Shown here one piece after another: positions 1 through 6,541 of a stretch of DNA of 47,600 bases (position 1 is the stretch's first letter; each line of letters starts with the position of its first letter). The notes beneath the pieces were generated by a model. That model saw only the letters and a list, made by a program, of their open reading frames with translations, searched no databases and was not told where the DNA came from. Origin of the DNA: RGIG2707 sp045600065 (GTDB lineage Bacteria; Bacillota; Clostridia; Peptostreptococcales; Anaerovoracaceae); NCBI GenBank assembly GCA_045600065.1, contig JAZRXE010000097.1, forward strand, positions 1-47,600. The letters are read 5' to 3'. The position numbers and the translations under genes are program-made.

Positions 1-1
1 T

Positions 2-838
2 GATACACCTCTTGTAACGGTGAAAAACATTCCCGATCTTACTGCGGCGGAGCAGGAGAAGCTGATAGATGAATATGTCGCTCACCTGAAGAAAGACGTG
101 ATGCCGGGCGTGCTGAAAAGCACTGAAAATTATATGGTGAAAAAGGTCGAACAGCAGCAGCTTCAGGCCATCAGCGAGGTCAAGGATTATTACAATTCCA
201 GGATCAGCATCTCGATAACAGAAGATGTGCCCGAGGGCGAAGAAAGCCCCTACATCGGCTACAAATTCCGCTTCGCGCCTCTCAGTGACACCTCAGCGGC
301 AAGCAGCTGGACCGGGAAATGGAGCGGAAGCCCCGTCAATACATCCGCCACTCTCATAGGCTTCATGACCGCAGGCCTGCCCCACAGGATAGATTTCTTC
401 CCGCCTGACGCAGACATGAACACGGCGGAGCCGGAATTCTCCGTGCCCTTTGTCATAGACATCCCGGAGATAAATATCGAATTCGGCGGCAGTCCGAAAT
501 TTGAGGGCGGGATCGATGCCTTCATGGGTGAATGGCACGATGCAGACGGAATGAGAACCATACTGACCAGAAACGGCAGCAATGTCATAGAAAAGAACCC
601 GGATCTGGCATGGTACGGCGGCGACGTCTGCTGCACGGAGTACACAGCCGAGCTGGACGAATCCACAGGGACCCTCATACTGAAGGGAATAAGCACCTGG
701 GTAAGCATCTCTCTGGATTCAGATGAACGGCATCTGGAGCTTGACGCTTCAACATCCGGCGCATCCTTTACCGCTGTGGAGATCACCGACGGAAAAATCA
801 CTGCCATAGAGCTTTCCGGAAAACGCCTGACAAGATAG
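2..838 (+). CDS. 3' end of an unrecognised protein, truncated by the window edge
   Basis: The reading frame is open from base 2 with no stop before it. The GTG at 20 has no ribosome site in front of it, so I read this as the C-terminal 278 residues of a longer gene rather than a complete one. The visible part starts with a charged helical stretch (about residues 8-65) and continues as an acidic, beta-rich region with many Asp, Glu, Gly and Ser. There is no membrane segment, signal peptide or sorting motif in the visible part. I do not recognise the family. A strong intrinsic terminator follows about 30 bp after the stop, so this gene ends its transcription unit. Confidence 0.7.
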   Translation, partial: DTPLVTVKNIPDLTAAEQEKLIDEYVAHLKKDVMPGVLKSTENYMVKKVEQQQLQAISEVKDYYNSRISISITEDVPEGEESPYIGYKFRFAPLSDTSAASSWTGKWSGSPVNTSATLIGFMTAGLPHRIDFFPPDADMNTAEPEFSVPFVIDIPEINIEFGGSPKFEGGIDAFMGEWHDADGMRTILTRNGSNVIEKNPDLAWYGGDVCCTEYTAELDESTGTLILKGISTWVSISLDSDERHLELDASTSGASFTAVEITDGKITAIELSGKRLTR

Positions 839-869
839 ATCCGGGGCGAATATCCGTTTGATCATTGAA

Positions 870-905
870 AGACCGGAGTCCTTGTAACAGGCTCCGGTCT
901 TTTAT
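870..905 (+). terminator. intrinsic terminator of the first gene
   Basis: An 11-bp GC-rich arm (870-880, AGACCGGAGTC) pairs with 890-900 (GGCTCCGGTCT) around a loop of about 9 nt, followed by TTTT. It lies 32 bp after the stop codon at 838. Confidence 0.85.
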
Positions 906-935
906 TGCTGATATTATCTGTCATAGGGCAGCGCG

Positions 936-1110
936 TTAATCGAACTTTGCAGGCTCCACGTAAGCTCTGTACAGGAAGGTCACAATCTGGGCGCCAGGTG
1001 TAGATGTGATAGCGCTCATCTGCAAAGATATCGTAGGTGGCCGGTACGGTAGCCCGGTAGATGAAGTCCGCGGTCTTTGCTTTCATGGCGTTCGGGCCGC
1101 GGGCCCATGC
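936..1110 (-). pseudogene. decayed SLH-domain remnant
   Basis: On the minus strand one frame reads KAKTADFIYRATVPATYDIF (about 1085-1026). A second frame, offset within about 1010-990, reads GAQIVTFLYRAYVEPAKFD and stops at TAA 936-938. The second piece closely matches the end of an S-layer-homology repeat, where TRAQIVTFLYRA is a common closing motif in Clostridia. The first piece resembles the end of one SLH repeat running into the FADV start of the next. Neither frame alone makes an SLH domain, and no intact upstream gene exists: a bidirectional hairpin sits directly behind it at 1111-1145. I read this as the frameshifted, internally deleted 3' stub of a lost surface-protein gene. Confidence 0.6.
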
Positions 1111-1145
1111 AAAAAGGACGGAGCCTGCCGGCTGCCGTCCTTTTT
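1111..1145. terminator. bidirectional hairpin flanked by A and T runs
   Basis: AAAAAGGACGG (1111-1121) is the exact reverse complement of CCGTCCTTTTT (1135-1145). A second short pairing (AGCC/GGCT) lies inside the loop. The shape is right for an intrinsic terminator on either strand. It borders the SLH remnant. Confidence 0.75.
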
Positions 1146-1371
1146 GCTGCAATTATCTATTTATGAGAATGAAAGGAAAGGAATTATGTTTCGATCTGTA
1201 TGCCCGCGCCCCCATGCGCGAACCCCGGGCGCACCGGGCGCCCGATCCGTTTGCACCGCCCCCCTGCGGTGCGTTTCCCCTGCCGGGTGATCTCTGATCC
1301 GTCCGCCGTGCAGGCCTGCTGCCTCAAGGACAGGCGGCAGGCCCGCCGCGGATCGCTATGGTTATCGCCTC
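1146..1371. other. GC-rich spacer with hairpins, no supported gene
   Basis: The stretch contains GCACCGC/GCGGTGC (1253-1272) and a 12-bp imperfect stem (1313-1324 with 1332-1343) near the 3' end of hsp20, but neither is followed by a clear T run on the minus strand. An ATG near 1185 has a purine-rich AAGGAAAGGAATT in front of it. It would encode only about 34 residues rich in Pro, Arg and Cys, and I do not call it a gene. Confidence 0.5.
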
Positions 1372-1809
1372 TTATTCAATGGAAATGTATTTAGGTACCT
1401 CCACCTGAGGAAGCTCCTTCTTCTTGGGCACTGACAGCTTCAGCACGCCATCCTCGAATCTGGCCCTGATGTCTTCCTGAGTGAGCTTGTCTCCCACATA
1501 GAAGGATCTGCTGCAGCTTCCGAAGAAGCGCTCCCTGCGCACATAGGCCTTGCCCCTGGTCTCTTCATCGGTGTTCTTGCTGACTGCGCTGACGGTCAGA
1601 TATCCGTCCTTAAGCTCTGCCTTGACATCTTCCTTCTTGAATCCGGGAAGGTCGATATCCAGCTCGTAGCTGTCCTCCAGATCTCTGATGTCGGTCTTCA
1701 TGATGGCGCTCTGCGGAGGCACCATTCTGGCCAGGCTTCTGGAAGGAGCCATAAAATCGTCGAAGAAATCATCGAAAAGGTTGTCTCTGAACAAAGTATT
1801 CATAATCAT
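1372..1809 (-). CDS. Hsp20/alpha-crystallin small heat-shock protein
   Basis: Small heat-shock proteins are ATP-independent holdases that bind unfolding proteins in the cytoplasm and pass them to the DnaK/GroEL system. The 145-residue product has a short Phe/Asp-rich N-terminal arm (LFDDFFDDF), an alpha-crystallin domain over about residues 38-132 with the LPGFKKEDVKAEL and DGVLKLSVPKK signatures, and a C-terminal ISI motif of the I-x-I type used in oligomer assembly. The frame is open further upstream, but the start at 1809 (MIMNTLF) is chosen because AGGAGG sits 6-7 bases before it. Transcription should start near 1995, leaving a leader of about 185 nt. A perfect CIRCE element over the promoter predicts HrcA repression. 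It appears to be monocistronic. Confidence 0.95.
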   Translation of the reverse strand: MIMNTLFRDNLFDDFFDDFMAPSRSLARMVPPQSAIMKTDIRDLEDSYELDIDLPGFKKEDVKAELKDGYLTVSAVSKNTDEETRGKAYVRRERFFGSCSRSFYVGDKLTQEDIRARFEDGVLKLSVPKKKELPQVEVPKYISIE

Positions 1810-2001
1810 CTCTAAATCCTCCTGAGTTTGCTTTGTCTGTTTGAGCTTGCCGTATCGTCCGGCATTCTGCCCGTTCGGGCTGCTTTGCGCCTTGCTGCGC
1901 GGCCGCCGGGCAACTGTTTGAGTTGCGCCCGGACGCCGAGCTATCCGGTTGCCTGCCTCTGCGGGCCTTGTGATTTCGTCCCATCCCCTTGGGACAAGTA
2001 T

Positions 2002-2030
2002 GTTATAACACAATTGTTAGCACTCGTCAA
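2002..2030 (-). promoter_or_regulatory. sigma-A-type promoter of hsp20
   Basis: Minus-strand -35 TTGACG (2025-2030) and -10 TATAAC (2002-2007) are separated by 17 bp. The CIRCE inverted repeat covers the -35 box. Confidence 0.85.
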
Positions 2031-2043
2031 TAGTGAGTGCTAA
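2017..2043. promoter_or_regulatory. CIRCE element (HrcA operator)
   Basis: TTAGCACTC (2017-2025), a 9-bp spacer and GAGTGCTAA (2035-2043) match the classic CIRCE consensus exactly. It overlaps the hsp20 -35 box, so HrcA binding would block RNA polymerase until heat shock. Confidence 0.97.
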
Positions 2044-2072
2044 CAATTTTCTAAAATTTTTTCAGAGACAAT

Positions 2073-2101
2073 AAAGCCCGGGGCTTCACAGGCTCCGGGC
2101 T
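2073..2101 (-). terminator. intrinsic terminator of sdaA
   Basis: AGCCCGGGGCT and GGCTCCGGGCT pair with one mismatch. On the minus strand the stem is followed by TTTATTG. It lies about 75 bp after the sdaA stop and just upstream of the hsp20 promoter. Confidence 0.7.
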
Positions 2102-2177
2102 AATGTTCTCCGTTACGGACGGCAGTTTTTACGGACAGGACTCAGGCCTGCGGCCCGAGCTTCGCCGCAGAAGTCTT

Positions 2178-3773
2178 CTACTTCTTTTCAGCGTTCATGG
2201 CAGCCAGCTTTTCCTTCCACTGTGCCTGCATGCGCTTTGCCGTATCGGTCACGGCAAGGCCGCCGGTAAAATCGTTGCGCAGGCAGCCGGGCAGATTGTC
2301 CTGCACGTTGCGGAAGGCGATTATCACATCATCCATGGGAATGTAGCTTTCCACACCGGCAAGGGCAAGCTCAGCGCCCATCAGGGCCAGAGACGCGCCC
2401 ATGGCATTCCTCTTTATGCAGGGGATCTCCACGGGGGCAACGGGCTGATCGCAGGTCAGACCAAAGCTGTTTTTGAGGGCTATGGCACAGGCGTTGATGA
2501 TCTCCGCCGGGGTACCTCCGGCAAGATAAGCCGCGCCGCCTGCAGCCATGGCAGCAGCGGCACCCACCTCTCCCATGCATCCGCCGGCAGAGCCGGAATA
2601 AATGCAGTGCTTGGACATAAGGCAGCCCAGAAGAGCAGCCACCACATAGCTTTCGGCAAGCTGCTGTCTGCTGCTCTGATAGCGCTCCGCCACGGCAAAC
2701 AGGGTCCCCGGAAGGGTCCCGGAGGATCCGGAGGTGGGAGTCGCGACAATGCGTCCCGCGCTGGCGCCTATTTCGTTCATGGCCATGGCCTTGGCAAGGG
2801 CCGCGTTGAACACAGGGCCGCATATGGATCTGCCGCTCTTACCGAAATCGGCCACCTTTTTGGCGTCGCTGCCGGAAGCAAAGCCGCCGATCAGCTGATT
2901 TCCGCCCTGAAGGCCTCTGGCGGTAGAGATCTCCTCCACCTCTACCTCTTTGTAAGCCTCTTCCATTATACGCTCCGGGCTGGATCCGCTGAGGGAATAT
3001 TCATATTTGAACGCGGCCTGCAGTATGCCTATTTTCTCCGCGTCTGCCTGCATCTGGACAAAGGAATCGTAGCAGGGCTCAGCACCCGGCTTTACGACTA
3101 TGCTGCGTATGGGTGCAACTGCCCTGCTGATCGCAGGCCCTGCGCTGTCAAAGCCAAGGGCGCTTACAAGGGACGACTGAGCCTCGGGGCTCAGGGCGTC
3201 GCTCAGCTCTATAAAGACCTGCCCATAGCCTGCATGCTCTCCGCTGTGCACGCTGACGGGCTTGAGTCCGAGCTTCTGACAGATCAGGGCGATCCCTGCA
3301 TCTGTCGCCCTTAGCCCGGGGTCGGCATAATAGTAAACGTAATTCCCGCCGTCGTAATACACGGGCACACCGTTGACAGCTATGACCTCGATAAAGGCGC
3401 CGCCTGGGCTGATGGCATCGATCTCCCAGGGAAAGCCGTCCAGCTCTGCGTGCACGTAGAGTGCGTTACGGTTGACAGAAGCATCCATGGCATGGAATTC
3501 ATAGCTGATGCCCCGCTCCCTGGCCAGCTCACCGGCCCGGGCAGAAAGCTCGTCGTATTCCCTGATACCCATGCAGCCTGCCAGCATGCTCACATCGGTG
3601 TGGTGACCTGCATATACATGAAAGAGTATGGGGTGACAGTAGAAATCCACATGCTCCGGTGTTCCGCCCATAAAGCTGTAAGCCATGTAGCCTATGCGGT
3701 TGGCTCCGCCGGTATGATTGCTGCTGGGCCCGTGAATTATGGGGCCTATCACGTCGAATAATCCCATTCTCAT
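2178..3773 (-). CDS. sdaA: L-serine dehydratase, iron-sulfur type, beta and alpha regions fused
   Basis: Deaminates L-serine to pyruvate and ammonia using a [4Fe-4S] cluster, in the cytoplasm. Residues about 1-230 are the beta-type part: an SdaAB N-terminal domain with GPIIHGPSSNHTGGANRIG, followed by an ACT-like region. Residues about 250-531 are the alpha catalytic part, with TPTSGSSGTLPG and four cysteines in SKHC, GGCMGE, LTCDQPVAPVEIPC that include the expected cluster ligands. In many Clostridia and Bacilli these are two genes (sdaAB, sdaAA); here they form one 531-residue chain, as in enterobacterial SdaA. The start at 3773 has GGAGG about 6 bases before it. The gene is preceded by a long gene-free region and followed by its own terminator, so it is probably transcribed alone. 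Confidence 0.95.
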   Translation of the reverse strand: MRMGLFDVIGPIIHGPSSNHTGGANRIGYMAYSFMGGTPEHVDFYCHPILFHVYAGHHTDVSMLAGCMGIREYDELSARAGELARERGISYEFHAMDASVNRNALYVHAELDGFPWEIDAISPGGAFIEVIAVNGVPVYYDGGNYVYYYADPGLRATDAGIALICQKLGLKPVSVHSGEHAGYGQVFIELSDALSPEAQSSLVSALGFDSAGPAISRAVAPIRSIVVKPGAEPCYDSFVQMQADAEKIGILQAAFKYEYSLSGSSPERIMEEAYKEVEVEEISTARGLQGGNQLIGGFASGSDAKKVADFGKSGRSICGPVFNAALAKAMAMNEIGASAGRIVATPTSGSSGTLPGTLFAVAERYQSSRQQLAESYVVAALLGCLMSKHCIYSGSAGGCMGEVGAAAAMAAGGAAYLAGGTPAEIINACAIALKNSFGLTCDQPVAPVEIPCIKRNAMGASLALMGAELALAGVESYIPMDDVIIAFRNVQDNLPGCLRNDFTGGLAVTDTAKRMQAQWKEKLAAMNAEKK

Positions 3774-3793
3774 AAGTTTCCTCCTTAAGCTGT

Positions 3794-3816
3794 GCCCGCA
3801 CCCGGCGGGCTTTTTT
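3794..3816 (+). terminator. plus-strand terminator-like hairpin in the sdaA leader
   Basis: GCCCGC (3794-3799) pairs with GCGGGC (3805-3810) and is followed by TTTTTT on the plus strand. No plus-strand gene ends here. It lies in the untranslated leader of the oppositely transcribed sdaA, 20 bp ahead of its start codon. Confidence 0.55.
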
Positions 3817-4074
3817 CAATTGTATCATAAGAAGGCACCCGGCGGGAAGATACGCGTCCGGAATCTGAAGATTCAGTCTGTTCGCGGAAAGGCGCCGCGG
3901 CAGCCTGCAGTCCGGCGTGGTGCCGCATCAAGTCCGGCGCTGCGGCAGCCTGTGATCCTGTTTGAAGACCGCAGAGAAATGTCAAGTGAAGTTAATATTT
4001 AACAGAATCAGATACGGAATAATTAAGGATAAAAATATAATGAACAAAAATAATACGAAGCAAGCCATGAACAG

Positions 4075-4331
4075 TTTTCCACAGTTTTTGAAAGCTTGAA
4101 AAACTAAGGAAAAACGCCCTGATAGCGGCGGCAGAACAGACTTTTTCGATTTTTATTCACAAGGGGCTGTGGAAAAGTGCAAAATTCGAAACGCCTTTAG
4201 CTGCAAGGCTTTCAGAGATTATACTTCTCGTCAAGTGCGAAGTTTTCCACAGCTCGGGTGCTTTTCTGTTCTTTTAGTGCGCAAACTCAGTCAGTATAAA
4301 GGTTTGGAGAGTTTTGCACAGGTTTTCCACA
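4075..4331. promoter_or_regulatory. cluster of DnaA-box-like 9-mers
   Basis: TTTTCCACA occurs at 4075-4083, 4243-4251 and 4323-4331 on the plus strand and at 4168-4176 on the minus strand. All four are one base from the DnaA-box consensus TTATCCACA. Two further near matches are TTATTCACA at 4153-4161 and TTTTGCACA at 4312-4320. An AT-rich tract (about 3990-4060) adjoins. The clustering is seen directly; DnaA binding is inferred. No dnaA, dnaN, rpmH or gidA gene lies in the window. Confidence 0.5.
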
Positions 4332-4601
4332 GGGAAAATCGAAAATTTTTACGGTTTTACATTCTCTTTTTAACGAGGAAGCTGTAGACAGGAAGATTTT
4401 TTCGGAAGCGATAAGGCAGTGCATACAGATAAAAAATAATATGTAAACCTTACTGCGACATTCAATATAACAGGACACCGTTCTTCAGCCTTACAGCTTT
4501 GAGCATAAAACCGCTGCAGGATCTTCTGAAGATAACGGATAAAAAACACGGGAATCCCGGGAATAATACTCCGAAACCCGAACCGTTTTTTTTAACAAAC
4601 G

Positions 4602-4643
4602 CGGGTATCGAAAAACAGCCGCGGACAAGCTCAGAGATACCCG
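4602..4643. repeat. inverted repeat upstream of the lysR promoter
   Basis: CGGGTATC (4602-4609) and GATACCCG (4636-4643) are perfect 8-bp arms with a 26-bp spacer, ending 32 bp before the -35 box of the lysR gene. It could be an operator or the stem of a terminator or leader; the sequence does not decide. Confidence 0.4.
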
Positions 4644-4675
4644 GCAGGCCGAAGCCCTCGCTCTTATAAACAAAT

Positions 4676-4704
4676 TTGTATTATTTATCAAATTATGATA
4701 TAAT
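4676..4704 (+). promoter_or_regulatory. sigma-A-type promoter of the lysR gene
   Basis: -35 TTGTAT (4676-4681), 17-bp spacer, -10 TATAAT (4699-4704), 49 bp ahead of the start codon. Confidence 0.8.
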
Positions 4705-4753
4705 AGCGCCGTAAATTACAGAAATGCCGAAGACGGCACATATCGGAGGATCA

Positions 4754-5647
4754 ATGGAAATCAAACAGCTGCGCAGCTTTGTTAGCGTAGTGGAATACGG
4801 AAACTTTACCAAGGCTGCGGAGAAAAACTTCACATCTCAGCCCACCATAAGCACCCACATCAAGGCCCTGGAGGACGAGCTGGGAGTCAAGCTTATAGTC
4901 AGAGACACCAAAAACATTTCAATCACCGAAAAAGGCAGGGAGCTTTACGACACCGCCGTGCACATCCTTGAGCTTCAGGACAAGCTCATCAACCGCTGGG
5001 CAGATGAAAACCGCAACATCATACACCTGGGCGCATCCACCATACCCTCCGCTTACATTCTGCCGGAGATACTGTCCGAATTCAGCAAGCTGCATCCGGA
5101 GATTTGCTTTGTCATCCATCAGGGCGACAGCACAGAGATCGTAGAAGGCCTGGAAAACGGGCTGTACGATCTGGGTCTTCTGGGGATAGACTGCAACGGC
5201 GAAAAGCTCAAAAGCGATATGTTCTACAGGGACTCCACCGTGCTGATCACCCCTGCCAGCGATAAATACAAGGATTTCAAGCGCCACGGCATCCTGCCCC
5301 TGAACCAGATGAAAAAAGAGCCCTTTCTCTTCAGAGAAAAGGGCAGCGCCACCCAGCTGGAGGCAGAGAACCTGCTGGAGCAGCTGGGTATAGATCCGGC
5401 AGACATGAATGTCATTGCCAGGATAAATGATCAGGAAACCATCAAAAATCTGGTGGAGGCGGGGATCGGCCTGTCTCTGATCTCGCAGCTCGCGGTGCAC
5501 AGCTATGTGCAGCAGGGCAGGATACTTGCCTTCGATCTGCCGCAGGTCCACAGCGAAAGGCACTTTTACATGGCAGTCAACAAGCAGTCCTTTAAGAGCA
5601 GCTCCGTAAAGGCCTTTATGAAGTATATAAAGAGAACATATCAATAA
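4754..5647 (+). CDS. LysR-family transcriptional regulator
   Basis: A 297-residue LysR-type regulator: winged helix-turn-helix at residues about 1-60 (FTKAAEKNFTSQPTISTHIK) and a periplasmic-binding-protein-like effector domain from about 88 (HLGASTIPSAYILPEILSEF) to the end. The GASTIP...YILPEIL stretch resembles the subgroup named for selenium metabolism in Clostridia, but I cannot confirm this, and no selenium gene is nearby. The start at 4754 is chosen over the ATG at 4724 because CGGAGGA precedes it and LysR proteins usually begin MEIKQLRSF-like. It is monocistronic, divergent from sdaA and followed by the convergent rluB, so its target is not evident from context. Confidence 0.93.
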   Translation: MEIKQLRSFVSVVEYGNFTKAAEKNFTSQPTISTHIKALEDELGVKLIVRDTKNISITEKGRELYDTAVHILELQDKLINRWADENRNIIHLGASTIPSAYILPEILSEFSKLHPEICFVIHQGDSTEIVEGLENGLYDLGLLGIDCNGEKLKSDMFYRDSTVLITPASDKYKDFKRHGILPLNQMKKEPFLFREKGSATQLEAENLLEQLGIDPADMNVIARINDQETIKNLVEAGIGLSLISQLAVHSYVQQGRILAFDLPQVHSERHFYMAVNKQSFKSSSVKAFMKYIKRTYQ

Positions 5648-5704
5648 GCCGTCCCGAAGGCTGCCTGTAAAGCAAGCAGCTTTCCCGGAGAGCCGGGACT
5701 GCCG

Positions 5705-6409
5705 TCAGCAGTTTTTCAGATATTCAACCTCTTCCTTGCTCAGCTTGCGATAGCTGCCGGGCCTGGTATGCCCCAGATGGATATCGCCGATGGCTTTACG
5801 TTCAAGCTCCAGGACCGTAAAGCCCAGTGCCTTGAACATTCGCCTGACCTGGCGGTTCTTGCCCTCTGATATTTTAAGCTCCACCACAGAGCCGGAGGCT
5901 GTTTCCCTGATAAGCCTGGCCTTTGCGGGGCGTGTCACATATCCGTCGATATCAACGCCCTTTTCCAGGGCCGTCAGCTCCGCGGCGCTTATGGGCCCGT
6001 TGATCTTTGCCACATAGGTCTTCCAGACCTTCTGCGAGGGATGGGACAGATGATAGCCCAGGTCTCCGTCGTTGGTCATGATAAGCAGGCCTGTAGTCGC
6101 GGCATCCAGCCTTCCCACAGGGAAAAGCCTTTCAGGGACTTCCTCCATAAGCTCGGTAACCGCCGGCCGTCCATGCTCGTCCCTGGTGGTGGTAATATAG
6201 CCTTCAGGCTTGTTCAAAAGATAGTAGACCAGCTTGCCCGAGGGCTCGGCGGCCTTTCCGTCCACTGTCACCACATCCTCCGGCCGTACATCGTAGCCCG
6301 GCATTCTGAGCACTGCACCGTTTACGGAAACTCTTCCCTCTGCTATCATTTCATCTGCCTTGCGCCTGGAGGCGATCCCGGCGGAGGCAAGGTATTTATT
6401 TATTCTCAT
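5705..6409 (-). CDS. rluB: RsuA/RluB-family pseudouridine synthase
   Basis: Isomerises a uridine to pseudouridine in rRNA; RluB-type enzymes modify 23S rRNA in the peptidyl-transferase region. Residues about 1-60 form an S4 RNA-binding domain (RINKYLASAGIASRRKADEM). The catalytic domain carries GRLDAATTGLLIMTNDGDL, whose Asp is the nucleophile, and the family KISEGKNRQVRRMFKALG motif near residue 185. The length of 234 is normal. In B. subtilis the homologue sits near scpAB; here it stands alone between two plus-strand genes. RluB is favoured over RsuA or RluE from overall resemblance, but the exact target base is not provable from sequence. Confidence 0.92.
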   Translation of the reverse strand: MRINKYLASAGIASRRKADEMIAEGRVSVNGAVLRMPGYDVRPEDVVTVDGKAAEPSGKLVYYLLNKPEGYITTTRDEHGRPAVTELMEEVPERLFPVGRLDAATTGLLIMTNDGDLGYHLSHPSQKVWKTYVAKINGPISAAELTALEKGVDIDGYVTRPAKARLIRETASGSVVELKISEGKNRQVRRMFKALGFTVLELERKAIGDIHLGHTRPGSYRKLSKEEVEYLKNC

Positions 6410-6434
6410 TAATTTTCTCCTTTATACAGTTAGC

Positions 6435-6463
6435 ATTTTAGTTTAATATGTAATATAGCGCAA
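6435..6463 (-). promoter_or_regulatory. probable promoter of the pseudouridine synthase gene
   Basis: Minus-strand -35 TTGCGC (6458-6463) and -10 TAAAAT (6435-6440), 17-bp spacer, about 25 bp from the start codon. Confidence 0.55.
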
Positions 6464-6541
6464 GTGCGCAATTCAGGGGACGCCGCACAAAGCGGCAAAA
6501 ATCTGCAGGCGAGGGGCCTGCAAACGGAAACGGAGGTCTGA

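Larger units (their letters stand above)
3817..4675. other. long gene-free region, partly AT-rich
   Basis: No convincing gene lies between sdaA and the lysR promoter, which are divergent. About 3880-3960 is GC-rich with two copies of a GGCAGCCTG block. About 3990-4060 is strongly AT-rich. 4075-4331 holds the DnaA-box-like cluster. 4602-4643 holds an inverted repeat. The short plus-strand frame starting at 4169 runs through these 9-mers and has no ribosome site. Confidence 0.6.

Noticed and set aside
1186..1290. 34-residue frame with a purine-rich leader at 1168-1184
   Set aside because: The product is Pro/Arg/Cys-rich and fits translated GC-rich hairpin DNA; no other support.
2103..3314. 403-residue plus-strand frame opposite sdaA
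   Set aside because: It is antisense to a clearly conserved enzyme, has no ribosome site and is rich in His, Gly and Ala as expected for a shadow frame.
3990..4340. Calling the DnaA-box-like cluster the chromosomal origin
   Set aside because: No dnaA, dnaN or other origin genes are present, the boxes are not exact consensus, and gene orientation to the right does not fit. It was kept as a cluster only.
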